A stretch of DNA of 64,000 bases from contig NZ_FRXO01000003.1 of the NCBI RefSeq assembly GCF_900148505.1, forward strand, positions 496,001 through 560,000, written 5' to 3'. The stretch's first letter is position 1. Every line of letters starts with the position of its first letter. This DNA is from Pseudoxanthobacter soli DSM 19599. Its GTDB lineage: Bacteria > Pseudomonadota > Alphaproteobacteria > Rhizobiales > Segnochrobactraceae. Below are positions 55,930 through 64,000 of this stretch, piece by piece. The translations under genes and the position numbers were made by a program. Under the pieces are notes generated by a model. That model had not been told where the DNA came from and did not search any database. It saw only the letters and a list, made by a program, of their open reading frames with translations.

Positions 55930-56361
55930 ATGACCGGCGTCGCACCGGTGCGGCCGGTTCCGGCGGCGCTCGCCATCGTGGCGCGCGGCGACGCGGTGCT
56001 TCTCGTGCAGCGGCGGAACCCGCCGGACGCCGGGCGGTGGGGCTTTCCCGGCGGGCGGATCGAGCCGGGCGAGACCGTGGCCGAAGCCGCCGTGCGGGAA
56101 CTCGCCGAGGAGACCGGGATCGTCGCGGAAGCGGTGGCGACCGCCGGCATCATCGACGTGATCGGCCGCTCCGCCGACGGCGACCTCACCCATCATTTCG
56201 TGCTGGTGGCGGTGGCGTGCCGCTGGCAGTCCGGCGAGCCGGCGGCGAACGACGATGCGCTCGACGCCGCGTGGTTCACCCTGGCGGAAGTCGAGGACGA
56301 CGGCCTTGCGAAGAGCGCGCGGGTGGTGGAGTTCGCCCGCGCCGCACTGGGCATCGAATAG
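55930..56361 (+). CDS. Nudix hydrolase
   Basis: This 143-residue protein has a complete Nudix box: GGRIEPGETVAEAAVREL then AEETGI, with both metal-binding glutamates. The ALAIVARGDAVLLVQRRNPP strand is typical of ADP-ribose or nucleotide-sugar type hydrolases. The substrate is unknown. It starts 65 bp after the antiporter gene and may share its transcript. A nucleotide hydrolase after a nucleotide-gated antiporter is suggestive only. Confidence 0.92.
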   Translation: MTGVAPVRPVPAALAIVARGDAVLLVQRRNPPDAGRWGFPGGRIEPGETVAEAAVRELAEETGIVAEAVATAGIIDVIGRSADGDLTHHFVLVAVACRWQSGEPAANDDALDAAWFTLAEVEDDGLAKSARVVEFARAALGIE

Positions 56362-56483
56362 GCCGCGCCGTCCGCACAATTCGGCATCCGGAAACGCGGA
56401 AGCCGCGGACCCGGCGGGTCACGCGGCTTCTGCACATGTCGGAACCATGAGCTTGCCCGCCGGGGCGAGGCCCGGCGGCTCGG

Positions 56484-57053
56484 TCAGTGACCCGAACGGC
56501 GGTCGCGGCGGCGCTCCACCGGCTGGTAGGCGATGCGGGCGTGGTGGGTGCAATAGGGAATGCCGGTCTCCGACCGCTTGCCGCAGAACGAGAAGCCCTC
56601 GCTGCCGGGGTCGCCGATCGGCCAGCGGCAGCTCTGCTCCGTCAGCATCATGATGGTCACGCGCTCGTCGATCACCACGACGCTCGCGGTCGTCGGCAGC
56701 TTCTCCGGCTCGGACTCGACCAGATAGACCGGCTCGGCCTTGAGCGCGGTGTTGCCGATGGTGGCCGCGGCGGGACGCATGGTGCGCTGCGGGGCGACGG
56801 CGGACGCGGCCATCGCGGTCGCGGCGGCCGGCTGCATCTTCGGCTTCGGCCGGGACTGCGCGACCGCCGGGGCCGCGGCAGCGGCGGCGACCGCCGCACC
56901 GGGCCGGGCCCGGTTGGACAGGCCGAGACGGTGGATCTTGCCGATCACCGCGTTGCGCGTCACCTCGCCGAGGGAGGTCGCGATCTGGCTGGCGCTCATC
57001 CCGTCGATCCAGAGCTTCTTCAGAAGCTCGACCCGCTCGTCGTTCCAGGACAT
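56484..57053 (-). CDS. gcrA: Cell cycle regulator GcrA
   Basis: GcrA binds sigma-70-RNA polymerase at promoters with methylated GANTC sites and drives S-phase genes in alphaproteobacteria. The 189-residue protein starts MSWNDERVELLKKLWIDGM and has an HTH-like N-terminal domain (SASQIATSLGEVTRNAVIGK). An Ala/Pro-rich linker separates it from the sigma-interacting C-terminal domain CRWPIGDPGSEGFSFCGK with CTHHARIAYQP. The ATG at 57053 is the family start. It is divergent from argD; see 57259-57340 for its control region. Confidence 0.96.
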   Translation of the reverse strand: MSWNDERVELLKKLWIDGMSASQIATSLGEVTRNAVIGKIHRLGLSNRARPGAAVAAAAAAPAVAQSRPKPKMQPAAATAMAASAVAPQRTMRPAAATIGNTALKAEPVYLVESEPEKLPTTASVVVIDERVTIMMLTEQSCRWPIGDPGSEGFSFCGKRSETGIPYCTHHARIAYQPVERRRDRRSGH

Positions 57054-57258
57054 CGCTGCTCTCTCCATTCGTCGACTTCGACCGCCAATGCCCGCCGAGG
57101 TCTTCGGTTCTTGGCTGCGTTTGTTTCGGCCGCGCCCAGGCGGCTGCGGCCCTGTCCGCAAAGCCGGAATCCACCACCTCGCGGGGCAAGCCCGCCCGAG
57201 GCGCAAATCCGGATCGTGGGAACAGTGGACGCAAGGCGCACGACATTTCGTGCACTGG

Positions 57259-57340
57259 TTAACAAATACCTACTATATGCTTGGACTCCGTGACAAGAGT
57301 CCCCGGCGCGATCCGGCCGCCGTGCGGCGCCTTATCCCCA
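57259..57340. promoter_or_regulatory. Composite cell-cycle control region between gcrA and argD
   Basis: TTAAC at 57259-57263 (CtrA-like half site), GACTC at 57284-57288 and GAGTC at 57297-57301 (CcrM methylation sites), and TTATCCCCA at 57332-57340 (DnaA box with one mismatch) lie within 82 bp upstream of gcrA. In Caulobacter, DnaA activates gcrA and CtrA represses it, so the same logic is plausible here. Confidence 0.6.
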
Positions 57341-57404
57341 ACTGAGCCCGCCGCGCGGCTGGCGCGGTCGCCGCCCGCATGGCATATGCACGCACGCAAT
57401 GGCA

Positions 57405-57434
57405 TTGACAGCGGCGGACCAAGCGGTCTTATAG
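57405..57434 (+). promoter_or_regulatory. argD promoter
   Basis: TTGACA (57405-57410), an 18-nt spacer and TTATAG (57429-57434) give a near-consensus sigma-70 promoter. Transcription would start near 57441 and leave a leader of about 115 nt before argD. Confidence 0.75.
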
Positions 57435-57444
57435 AAAAGTCACC

Positions 57445-57543
57445 GTGCCGCCACTTGGCGGCACGATCTGTTTTCAGGGCCGTTTGCTTGGCGCAGGAAA
57501 GTTTCGCCCCGCGAGGCTCTCCTGCCAAGGCGGTCCATTTTTC
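57445..57543 (+). promoter_or_regulatory. Structured argD leader with possible attenuator
   Basis: A perfect 8-bp hairpin GTGCCGCC/GGCGGCAC (57445-57464) begins almost at the predicted transcript start. A second stem pairs CTTGGC-GCAGGA (57487-57498) with TCCTGCCAAG (57520-57529) with one bulge, followed eight nt later by ATTTTT (57538-57543). The second resembles a terminator with a displaced U-run, so arginine-responsive attenuation is possible. Confidence 0.5.
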
Positions 57544-57556
57544 CGTTGCGGCCGCC

Positions 57557-58840
57557 ATGGTTTCGTCGAACTCCGTTCCGCCCGGCTCCTCCAGCCTCTA
57601 TCCCACGTTCGCGCGCGTCGATCTCTCGTTCGAGAGCGGCGAGGGCGCATGGCTCAACGGCAGCGACGGGCGACGCTATCTCGACTTCGGATCGGGCATC
57701 GCGGTCACCTCTCTCGGCCATGCCCATCCCCGCCTCGTCGCCGCGCTCCAGGAGCAGGCGGCCAGGGTCTGGCACGTCTCGAACATCTACCGCATCCCGC
57801 AGCAGGAAGCGCTCGCCGAGCGGCTGACCGCCGAGAGCTTCGCCGACCGGGTGTTCTTCACCAATTCCGGCGCCGAAGCGGTCGAGGCGGCGATCAAGAC
57901 CGCGCGCCGCTACCACTATGTCAACGGCGCCCCCGAGCGGTTCCGCATCATCACCTTCGAAGGCGCGTTCCACGGCCGCACGCTGGCGACCATCGCGGCC
58001 GGCGGGCAGGCGAAATATCTGGAAGGCTTCGGCCCGAAGGTCGACGGCTTCGATCAGGTGCCGTTCGGCGACCTGACGGCGGCCGAGGACGCCATCGGAC
58101 CGGAAACCGCCGCGATCCTGATCGAGCCGATCCAGGGCGAGGGCGGCGTGCGCCCCGTTCCCCACGCGGAACTGCGGGCGCTTCGCGCGCTGTGCGACCG
58201 CCACGGCCTGCTGCTCATCTTCGACGAGGTGCAGACCGGCGTCGGCCGCACCGGCGAACTGTTCGCGCATTCCTGGTCGGGCATCACCCCGGACATCATG
58301 GCGATCGCCAAGGGCATCGGCGGGGGATTCCCGCTCGGCGCCTGCCTCGCGACCGAGGAAGCCGCCAAGGGCATGACGCCCGGCGTCCACGGCACCACCT
58401 TCGGCGGCAATCCGCTGGCGTGCGCCGTCGGCCTCGCCGTGCTCGACGTCATGCTGGAGCCGGGCTTCCTCGACGAGGTCAACCGCATCAGCCTCGTGTT
58501 CAAGCAGAAGCTCGCCGGGCTCGTCGACGACCATCCGCAGGTGTTCGATCTCGTGCGCGGCGAGGGGCTTCTGATCGGCCTGCGCTGCAACGTTGCGGCG
58601 GCCAAGGTGGTCGGCGCCATGCGGGCCGAGGGCCTGCTCGGCGTCGGGGCCGGCGACAACACCGTGCGCCTGCTGCCGCCGCTCACCGCCCGCGAGCCGG
58701 AGATCGAGGAGGCCATGGCGCGCCTCGAGGCGGCGGCGGCGCGGATCGAGGCCGAACTCGACGAAGCCGAGCTTTCGGCGGCGGAAGCGGCCGTGGCCAA
58801 GGCCGTGGCTGCGGAGGCCCCGGCGGAGCAGAAATCATGA
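57557..58840 (+). CDS. argD: Acetylornithine aminotransferase
   Basis: ArgD is a PLP enzyme converting N-acetylglutamate semialdehyde to acetylornithine; members often also serve as succinyldiaminopimelate aminotransferase. The 427-residue protein has [28 protein letters not shown], the PLP aspartate in [14 protein letters not shown] and the Schiff-base lysine in [15 protein letters not shown]. It has an Ala/Glu-rich C-terminal tail of about 30 residues not typical of the family. The ATG at 57557 fits the family start. It overlaps argF by 4 bp. Confidence 0.95.
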   Translation: MVSSNSVPPGSSSLYPTFARVDLSFESGEGAWLNGSDGRRYLDFGSGIAVTSLGHAHPRLVAALQEQAARVWHVSNIYRIPQQEALAERLTAESFADRVFFTNSGAEAVEAAIKTARRYHYVNGAPERFRIITFEGAFHGRTLATIAAGGQAKYLEGFGPKVDGFDQVPFGDLTAAEDAIGPETAAILIEPIQGEGGVRPVPHAELRALRALCDRHGLLLIFDEVQTGVGRTGELFAHSWSGITPDIMAIAKGIGGGFPLGACLATEEAAKGMTPGVHGTTFGGNPLACAVGLAVLDVMLEPGFLDEVNRISLVFKQKLAGLVDDHPQVFDLVRGEGLLIGLRCNVAAAKVVGAMRAEGLLGVGAGDNTVRLLPPLTAREPEIEEAMARLEAAAARIEAELDEAELSAAEAAVAKAVAAEAPAEQKS

Positions 58841-59775
58841 CCGCCCCGCGCCACTTCCTCGACCTCGACCTGCTGCCGGCGTCCGAGCTTCGCCACATCC
58901 TCGACAGCGGCGCGCGGCTGAAGGCCGAACGCCGCGCCCGCCGCAGCGTCGACGGTCCCTTCGCCGGCCGCTTCCTCGCCATGGTGTTCGAGCGCCCGTC
59001 GACGCGCACGCGGGTGTCGTTCGACATCGCCATGCGCGAGCTCGGCGGTGAGACCATCATGCTGACCGGCGCGGAAATGCAGCTCGGCCGCGGCGAGACC
59101 ATCGCCGACACCGCCCGCGTGCTGTCGCGCTATGTCGATGCCATCATGATCCGCGTGCTCGACCACGCCGCGCTCGAGGAACTGGCGGCGAACGCCACGG
59201 TGCCGGTCATCAACGGCCTCACCAAGCGCTCGCACCCCTGCCAGGTGATGGCCGACCTGATGACGTTCGAGGAGCATCGGGGGCCGATCCGCGGCCGCAA
59301 GGTCGCCTGGGTGGGCGATGCCAACAACGTCATGGCCTCGTGGGTCCACGCCGCGCCGCTGTTCGATTTCGAGATGCGCGTCGCCTGCCCGCCGGAGCTG
59401 TCGCCGGAGCCTGAACTGGTCGCCGCCGCGGCGGCCGCCGGCGCACGCCTCCATGTCACCCATGACCCGTTCGAGGCCGTGGACGGCGTCGATTGCGTCA
59501 TCACCGACACCTGGGTGTCGATGGGCGACAAGGAACGCGAGCGGCGCCATAACCTGCTGATGCCCTATCAGGTCAACGACCGCCTGATGGCGGCGGCCGG
59601 CAAGGACGCCATCTTCATGCACTGCCTCCCCGCCCATCGCGACGAGGAGGTGACGACGAGCGTGATGGACGGCCCGCAATCGGTGGTGTTCGACGAGGCG
59701 GAAAACCGGCTCCATGCCCAGAAGGGCATCCTTGCCTGGTGCCTCGGCGCCGAGGCCGGGGGTGTCGTGCTTTGA
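58837..59775 (+). CDS. argF: Ornithine carbamoyltransferase
   Basis: ArgF makes citrulline from ornithine and carbamoyl phosphate. The 312-residue protein has the carbamoyl-phosphate motif [13 protein letters not shown], the [11 protein letters not shown] motif, the ornithine-binding [11 protein letters not shown] and the catalytic [12 protein letters not shown]. The ATG is inside an ATGA overlap with argD. Confidence 0.97.
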   Translation: MTAPRHFLDLDLLPASELRHILDSGARLKAERRARRSVDGPFAGRFLAMVFERPSTRTRVSFDIAMRELGGETIMLTGAEMQLGRGETIADTARVLSRYVDAIMIRVLDHAALEELAANATVPVINGLTKRSHPCQVMADLMTFEEHRGPIRGRKVAWVGDANNVMASWVHAAPLFDFEMRVACPPELSPEPELVAAAAAAGARLHVTHDPFEAVDGVDCVITDTWVSMGDKERERRHNLLMPYQVNDRLMAAAGKDAIFMHCLPAHRDEEVTTSVMDGPQSVVFDEAENRLHAQKGILAWCLGAEAGGVVL

Positions 59776-60767
59776 ACGCGCCCGCCGGTATTCCCCAGCC
59801 GCAGCCGGCCCCGCCGGATTCCGTCCTGCCGTTCGCGGTGGAAGGCCTCGACGTGCGCGGCCGCGTCGCCCTGCTCGGGCCGGTGGTGGATTCGATCCTC
59901 GCCCGTCACGCCTACCCGGCACCGGTCTCGCGCCTGCTCGGCGAGGCGATCGTGCTGACCTGCCTGCTCGGCACCGCGCTCAAGTTCGAAGGCCGCTTCA
60001 CCCTGCAGACCTCGACCGACGGTCCGGTCGACATGCTGGTGGTGGACTTCGAGACGCCGGACCGGGTCCGCGCCTATGCCCGCTTCGACGGCGACGCCGT
60101 CGAAGCGCTCGGCGCCGCCGCGACCCCGGCTGCCCTGCTCGGCAACGGCCATCTCGCGATGACGGTGGACCAGGGCGCCCATACCCAGCGCTACCAGGGC
60201 ATCGTCGCGCTCGACGGCGCGAGCCTCGAAGAGGTGGCGCACCAATACTTCGCCCAGTCGGAGCAGATCCCGACCCGGGTGCGGCTCGCGGTCGGCGAGG
60301 TCATCAGCCGCCAGCCGGGCGAGGCGCCGCATCATGCGTGGCGCGCAGGCGGGCTTCTGGTGCAGTTCCTGCCGGAATCCGGCGAGCGCATCGCCCACCG
60401 CGATCTCGATCCCGGCGACCGCCCCGGAGAAGCGGAGGATGCCGATCCCTCCGCCGAGGCCGGCGGCGAGGAGGACGATGCCTGGGTCGAGGCGCGCTCC
60501 CTGGTCGACACCATCGAGGACCACGAGCTGACCGATCCGGAGATCTCGCCCGAACGGCTGCTGGTGCGCCTGTTTCACGAGCGCGGCGCGCGGGTGTTCG
60601 AGCCGCGCACCATGCTCGACCGCTGCCGCTGCTCGCGGGAGAAGGTGGAGGGCGTGCTCGCCGGCTTCACGCCGGCCGAGCGCGAGGAGATGACGGTCGA
60701 CGGCGAGATCGTCGTGACCTGCGAGTTCTGTTCGACGGTCTATCGCTTCTCCGCCGACGAGGTCTGA
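59772..60767 (+). CDS. hslO: Redox-regulated molecular chaperone Hsp33
   Basis: Hsp33 becomes an active holdase when oxidative stress releases its zinc. The 331-residue protein has the C-terminal zinc cysteines CRC and CEFC ([14 protein letters not shown] and [13 protein letters not shown]), and the N-terminal domain with the [14 protein letters not shown] pattern. An acidic insertion lies near residues 215-235. The TTG at 59772 overlaps the argF stop as TTGA, which supports it over the upstream ATG at 59739 inside argF. The argD-argF-hslO order is common in rhizobia. Confidence 0.93.
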   Translation: MNAPAGIPQPQPAPPDSVLPFAVEGLDVRGRVALLGPVVDSILARHAYPAPVSRLLGEAIVLTCLLGTALKFEGRFTLQTSTDGPVDMLVVDFETPDRVRAYARFDGDAVEALGAAATPAALLGNGHLAMTVDQGAHTQRYQGIVALDGASLEEVAHQYFAQSEQIPTRVRLAVGEVISRQPGEAPHHAWRAGGLLVQFLPESGERIAHRDLDPGDRPGEAEDADPSAEAGGEEDDAWVEARSLVDTIEDHELTDPEISPERLLVRLFHERGARVFEPRTMLDRCRCSREKVEGVLAGFTPAEREEMTVDGEIVVTCEFCSTVYRFSADEV

Positions 60768-60889
60768 GGCGGCGGCGTTCGCCGTGGCCCCCGTTGCGCA
60801 GGCGCTCATGCGCCGCCACTCCGTCCGCCGCCACTCCGCCGGCGATCCGGCGGGTGTCGCCGGGATGTCGTTTTGCCGGCATCTCCGCA

Positions 60890-60925
60890 TTGACTCGCGC
60901 GGACCGATCACTATAGTCCGCGCGT
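60890..60925 (+). promoter_or_regulatory. rplU promoter with inverted repeat in the spacer
   Basis: TTGACT (60890-60895), a 16-nt spacer and TATAGT (60912-60917) form a promoter for rplU-rpmA. A perfect 9-bp inverted repeat CGCGCGGAC (60896-60904) and GTCCGCGCG (60916-60924) lies between and over these elements. A GANTC site (GACTC, 60892-60896) overlaps the -35. The remaining 270 nt before rplU is an untranslated leader with no gene. Confidence 0.7.
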
Positions 60926-61189
60926 TCGAAATGGCGGGAATCTCCCGCCCAACGCGCAGCCCGAGGCTTTCGGGGCCGCCGGCGGGAAATCCGCGAGGCA
61001 GGTCCCATCCCAAAGTCCGCAGCGCAGCCGGTCGCGAAGCCCTCCCGCTTCGCGCATCCGCCGACCCAGGCCTCGCGGTCAGGGACGGTCCGGCCGCCGC
61101 GGCGCCGAAGGGCGCGGCACCAGAGCACACGGATCGGGAGCGCCGAGGCGCCGGGCCGGACGTGGGCCGAAGACTGAAGGCATGATGCG

Positions 61190-61504
61190 ATGTTCGCAGT
61201 GATCAAGACCGGCGGTAAGCAGTACCGCGTCGCCGCCGGCGACAAGCTGAAGATCGAGAAGCTCGAAGCCGCCGCCGGCGAGACCGTCACTTTCGAGGAA
61301 GTGCTTCTGGTTGGCGACGAGGCCGGCACCAAGGTCGGCGCCCCCGTCGTCGCCGGCGCGTCCGTGACCGCCGAGGTGGTCGAGCAGACCCGCAACGACA
61401 AGGTGCTGATCTTCAAGAAGCGCCGCCGCAAGAATTCCCGCCGGAAGAACGGCCACCGTCAGCACCAGACGGTCGTTCGCATCACCGGCATCAACGCCGC
61501 CTGA
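61190..61504 (+). CDS. rplU: 50S ribosomal protein L21
   Basis: L21 is a large-subunit protein. The 104-residue product begins [20 protein letters not shown] and has the basic [23 protein letters not shown] segment and the final ITGI. It is co-directional with rpmA 100 bp downstream, the universal L21-L27 pair. Confidence 0.97.
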   Translation: MFAVIKTGGKQYRVAAGDKLKIEKLEAAAGETVTFEEVLLVGDEAGTKVGAPVVAGASVTAEVVEQTRNDKVLIFKKRRRKNSRRKNGHRQHQTVVRITGINAA

Positions 61505-61604
61505 GCGGCGTCCGTTCGTTCGTCAGGTCCGCCCCGAAGCATCGGGACGCCGGGCCAGGTCTGAAATTCTCCGGTTCTGAACCGGGTAGCGATAGGAGAG
61601 CCCC

Positions 61605-61874
61605 ATGGCTCACAAAAAAGCAGGCGGTTCGTCCCGCAACGGTCGCGACTCCGCTGGCCGCCGTCTCGGCGTGAAGAAGTTCGGCGGCGAGAAGGTCGTC
61701 TCCGGCAACATCATCGTCCGTCAGCGCGGTACGCAATGGCATCCGGGCGAGGGCGTCGGTATGGGCGTCGATCACACGATCTTCGCCGTGACCGAGGGTG
61801 TCGTTTCCTTCCGCGCCAAAGCCAATGGCCGCACGTATATCTCGGTTGTCCCGAACACGGTGGCCGCCGAATAG
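61605..61874 (+). CDS. rpmA: 50S ribosomal protein L27
   Basis: L27 reaches into the peptidyl transferase centre. The 89-residue protein begins [20 protein letters not shown] and contains [19 protein letters not shown]. It has the standard N-terminus without the cleaved Firmicute extension. AGGAGAG precedes the ATG. Confidence 0.97.
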   Translation: MAHKKAGGSSRNGRDSAGRRLGVKKFGGEKVVSGNIIVRQRGTQWHPGEGVGMGVDHTIFAVTEGVVSFRAKANGRTYISVVPNTVAAE

Positions 61875-61997
61875 TTACCCGGCAAGGGTTCTCCCGCGCC
61901 GGTCTCGTCTGACCCGGCACGGAACGATCAGGTCCAATGTCCGAGGGGAGACGGGAAGCCGCCTCCCCTCGTGCATTTCGGACTGAGAGAACCCGCC

Positions 61998-62642
61998 ATG
62001 TTTGCCGAACGCGATAGTTCTGAGGACGAAGAAGGCAGTCTTTTCACCCGGCGGCTGCGTTTCATGACGCCGGCGCCGGGTGACGCGGACGAACTGACGG
62101 CGCTTGCGGACAACCCGCGCATCGCCGCCAACCTCTCGATGATGCCCCACCCCTACCGGCGCGCCGACGCCGAGGCGTGGATCGCCCAGTGCGCGACCCT
62201 CGGCGAGGGGGCGGCGGCGTTCCTGGTGCGGGAACACGGCGGCCGCCTCGTCGGCGGCGTCGGCTACGGACTGCGCGACGACAACGGCGAGCCGGACATC
62301 GGCTCGTGGATCGGCGAGCCGTTCTGGGGGCAGGGCTACGGCACCGAAGCCGCCCAGGGTCTGATCGACCACGTCTTCCTGATGCGCCGCCCCCGCGCGG
62401 TGTGGGCCGCGTGCCGGCCGACCAACGCGGCGGCGCGGCGGGTGATGGCGCGCTGCGGCTTCCAGTGGGCCGGCAACGGCCTCAAGCGCTCGCGCGCGCT
62501 CGGCGGCATGATCTCGGTGGAGCATTACCGCCTCGACATCGAATGCTGGCGCGCGATCAAGGCGTGGGGCCGCTATTCGTGGCGCATCGAGTCCCGGCGC
62601 GGGGACGCGCCGGCAGTCCGCGAGACGGGGGAACGGCCATGA
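61998..62642 (+). CDS. GNAT acetyltransferase, RimJ-like, copy 1
   Basis: The 214-residue GNAT-fold protein has RLRFMTPAPGDADELTALA in the N-terminal strand, GSWIGEPFWGQGYGTEAAQGLIDH as the acetyl-CoA-binding motif, and NAAARRVMARCGF in the later helix. RimJ/RimL relatives acetylate ribosomal proteins, small molecules or antibiotics; the substrate here is open. The position between rpmA and obgE is conserved in rhizobia. It is coupled to the next gene by ATGA. Confidence 0.9.
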   Translation: MFAERDSSEDEEGSLFTRRLRFMTPAPGDADELTALADNPRIAANLSMMPHPYRRADAEAWIAQCATLGEGAAAFLVREHGGRLVGGVGYGLRDDNGEPDIGSWIGEPFWGQGYGTEAAQGLIDHVFLMRRPRAVWAACRPTNAAARRVMARCGFQWAGNGLKRSRALGGMISVEHYRLDIECWRAIKAWGRYSWRIESRRGDAPAVRETGERP

Positions 62643-63259
62643 CCGGGCTTTCGGCGGGCCGGCTCTCCTGGCGCGGCGAGGACTATGCCTGGCACGGACA
62701 GGGCTGGCCCGAACTCGTGATCGAGACGCCGCGGCTGCGCCTGCGGGCGCCGGGCGCCGCCGACGTGGATGCGTTTGCCGCCGAGCTCGCCGATTTCGAC
62801 ATCGTGCGCATGCTGGCGCGGGTGCCGTGGCCCTACAGCCGCATGGATGCGGTGAGTTTCGTCACCGGGGCGCGGGCGGATGCCGAAGGCCGGCACGGGC
62901 TTCATCTCGTGATCGAGGATGGCAACGGCCTCGCCGGCCTCGTCGGGCTGTCGTTCTCGCCGGTGTCCCTGTTCGCCCCGGCGCCGGAACTCGGTTACTG
63001 GATCGCGCGCAGCCGGTGGGGGCATGGCATCGCGACGGAGGCCGGGCGGGGCGTGCTCGCCTTCGCGTTCGAGGCGCTCGGGGTGAAGGCGGTGCGCAGC
63101 GGCGCCTTCCACGACAACCCCGCCTCGCTGGCGGTGCAGGCGAAGCTCGGCTTCGAGGTCGTCGGCCGCTCCCACGTGTTCTGCCTTGCGCGCGGCGCCG
63201 AGGTCGCGCATATCGACACCATGCTGACGCGCGGGCGGTTCCGCGAGGTCGGCGCTTGA
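62639..63259 (+). CDS. GNAT acetyltransferase, RimJ-like, copy 2
   Basis: This second GNAT protein has 206 residues, with VIETPRLRLRAPGAADVDAF, then the acetyl-CoA motif GYWIARSRWGHGIATEAGRG and NPASLAVQAKLGFEVVG. It is a paralog of the gene it overlaps by 4 bp. Co-translation suggests related substrates or a heterodimer. Confidence 0.9.
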   Translation: MTGLSAGRLSWRGEDYAWHGQGWPELVIETPRLRLRAPGAADVDAFAAELADFDIVRMLARVPWPYSRMDAVSFVTGARADAEGRHGLHLVIEDGNGLAGLVGLSFSPVSLFAPAPELGYWIARSRWGHGIATEAGRGVLAFAFEALGVKAVRSGAFHDNPASLAVQAKLGFEVVGRSHVFCLARGAEVAHIDTMLTRGRFREVGA

Positions 63260-63297
63260 GCACCGGGCCGGAACGTGTGACGAAACCCGGTGCCTGA

Positions 63298-64000
<703 letters not shown>

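Noticed and set aside
52866-56189. Very long minus-strand open frame opposite the antiporter gene
   Set aside because: It is an antisense shadow in GC-rich DNA, with His/Arg/Glu-rich composition and no family pattern, over a clearly coding plus-strand gene.

Overview
The window is a GC-rich, densely coded chromosomal segment from an alphaproteobacterium, most likely of the order Hyphomicrobiales (Rhizobiales). The lineage call rests on several things: GcrA; an IF3 gene that starts with ATT at an I-R-R-P-F N-terminus; an Omp19-like protease-inhibitor lipoprotein and a BA14K-type protein; the block trmD-rimM-rpsP-chorismate mutase-ffh; argD-argF-hslO beside gcrA; and rplU-rpmA-GNAT-obgE. I see no tRNA, rRNA, CRISPR array, transposase, integrase or phage gene. 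The genus cannot be fixed from this sequence alone.

Layout. 1-5 kb: the 5' part of glnD, then the minus-strand operon rph-rdgB-hemW with short gaps or 4-bp overlaps. 5.2-11.2 kb: hrcA, an EI24/CysZ-like membrane protein, and sdhCDAB closed by a clear terminator. 11.4-14 kb: a TRAP transporter pair (dctQ, dctM) with a secreted proline-rich protein overlapping dctM. 14.3-16.5 kb: a beta-carbonic anhydrase, an AT-rich patch, a candidate yybP-ykoY (Mn2+) riboswitch and the cation diffusion facilitator it precedes. 16.5-20 kb: a host-attachment-family protein, a COG0523 GTPase with a His/Asp-rich loop, and a D-Ala-D-Ala carboxypeptidase. 20-30 kb: bolA, an Uup-type ABC-F protein, DUF1178, a nitrilase-family hydrolase, grxC, comF, a methyltransferase, an MBL-fold hydrolase, lpdA and an enoyl-CoA hydratase. 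30-39.5 kb: an unrecognised secreted protein with its own AT-rich promoter region, the trmD-to-ffh translation/secretion block, a UMF1-type MFS permease, dapD, two DUF805 proteins and a cold-shock gene. 39.5-50 kb: recQ, mutM, ubiE, ubiB, a LysE exporter, a hydrolase, a GT4 glycosyltransferase, and infC-rpmI-rplT. 50-56.5 kb: the BA14K and Omp19-like surface proteins, a tandem repeat array, ispZ (yciB), a CPA1 antiporter fused to a cyclic-nucleotide-binding domain, and a Nudix hydrolase. 56.5-64 kb: gcrA, argD-argF-hslO, rplU-rpmA, two GNAT acetyltransferases and the 5' part of obgE.

Most of the window is ordinary core genome. The most distinctive features lie between the genes. A family of about 110-bp imperfect palindromic repeats is scattered over at least eight intergenic loci, with a tandem array at 51.6-51.9 kb and several copies abutting stop codons. 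A Mn riboswitch candidate sits ahead of a CDF transporter whose TM2 metal site reads E-x3-N. A composite cell-cycle control region (TTAAC, two GANTC sites, a DnaA-like box) lies between gcrA and argD, followed by a structured argD leader. A perfect inverted repeat fills the spacer of the rplU promoter. A 12-bp hairpin sits directly against the ribosome binding site of the secreted protein at 30.1 kb.

Start codons were chosen from Shine-Dalgarno position, 4-bp overlaps and family N-termini. Several are not ATG (GTG for rdgB and rpmI, TTG for four genes, ATT for infC). All functions are inferred from sequence motifs and family knowledge; no database search was run.
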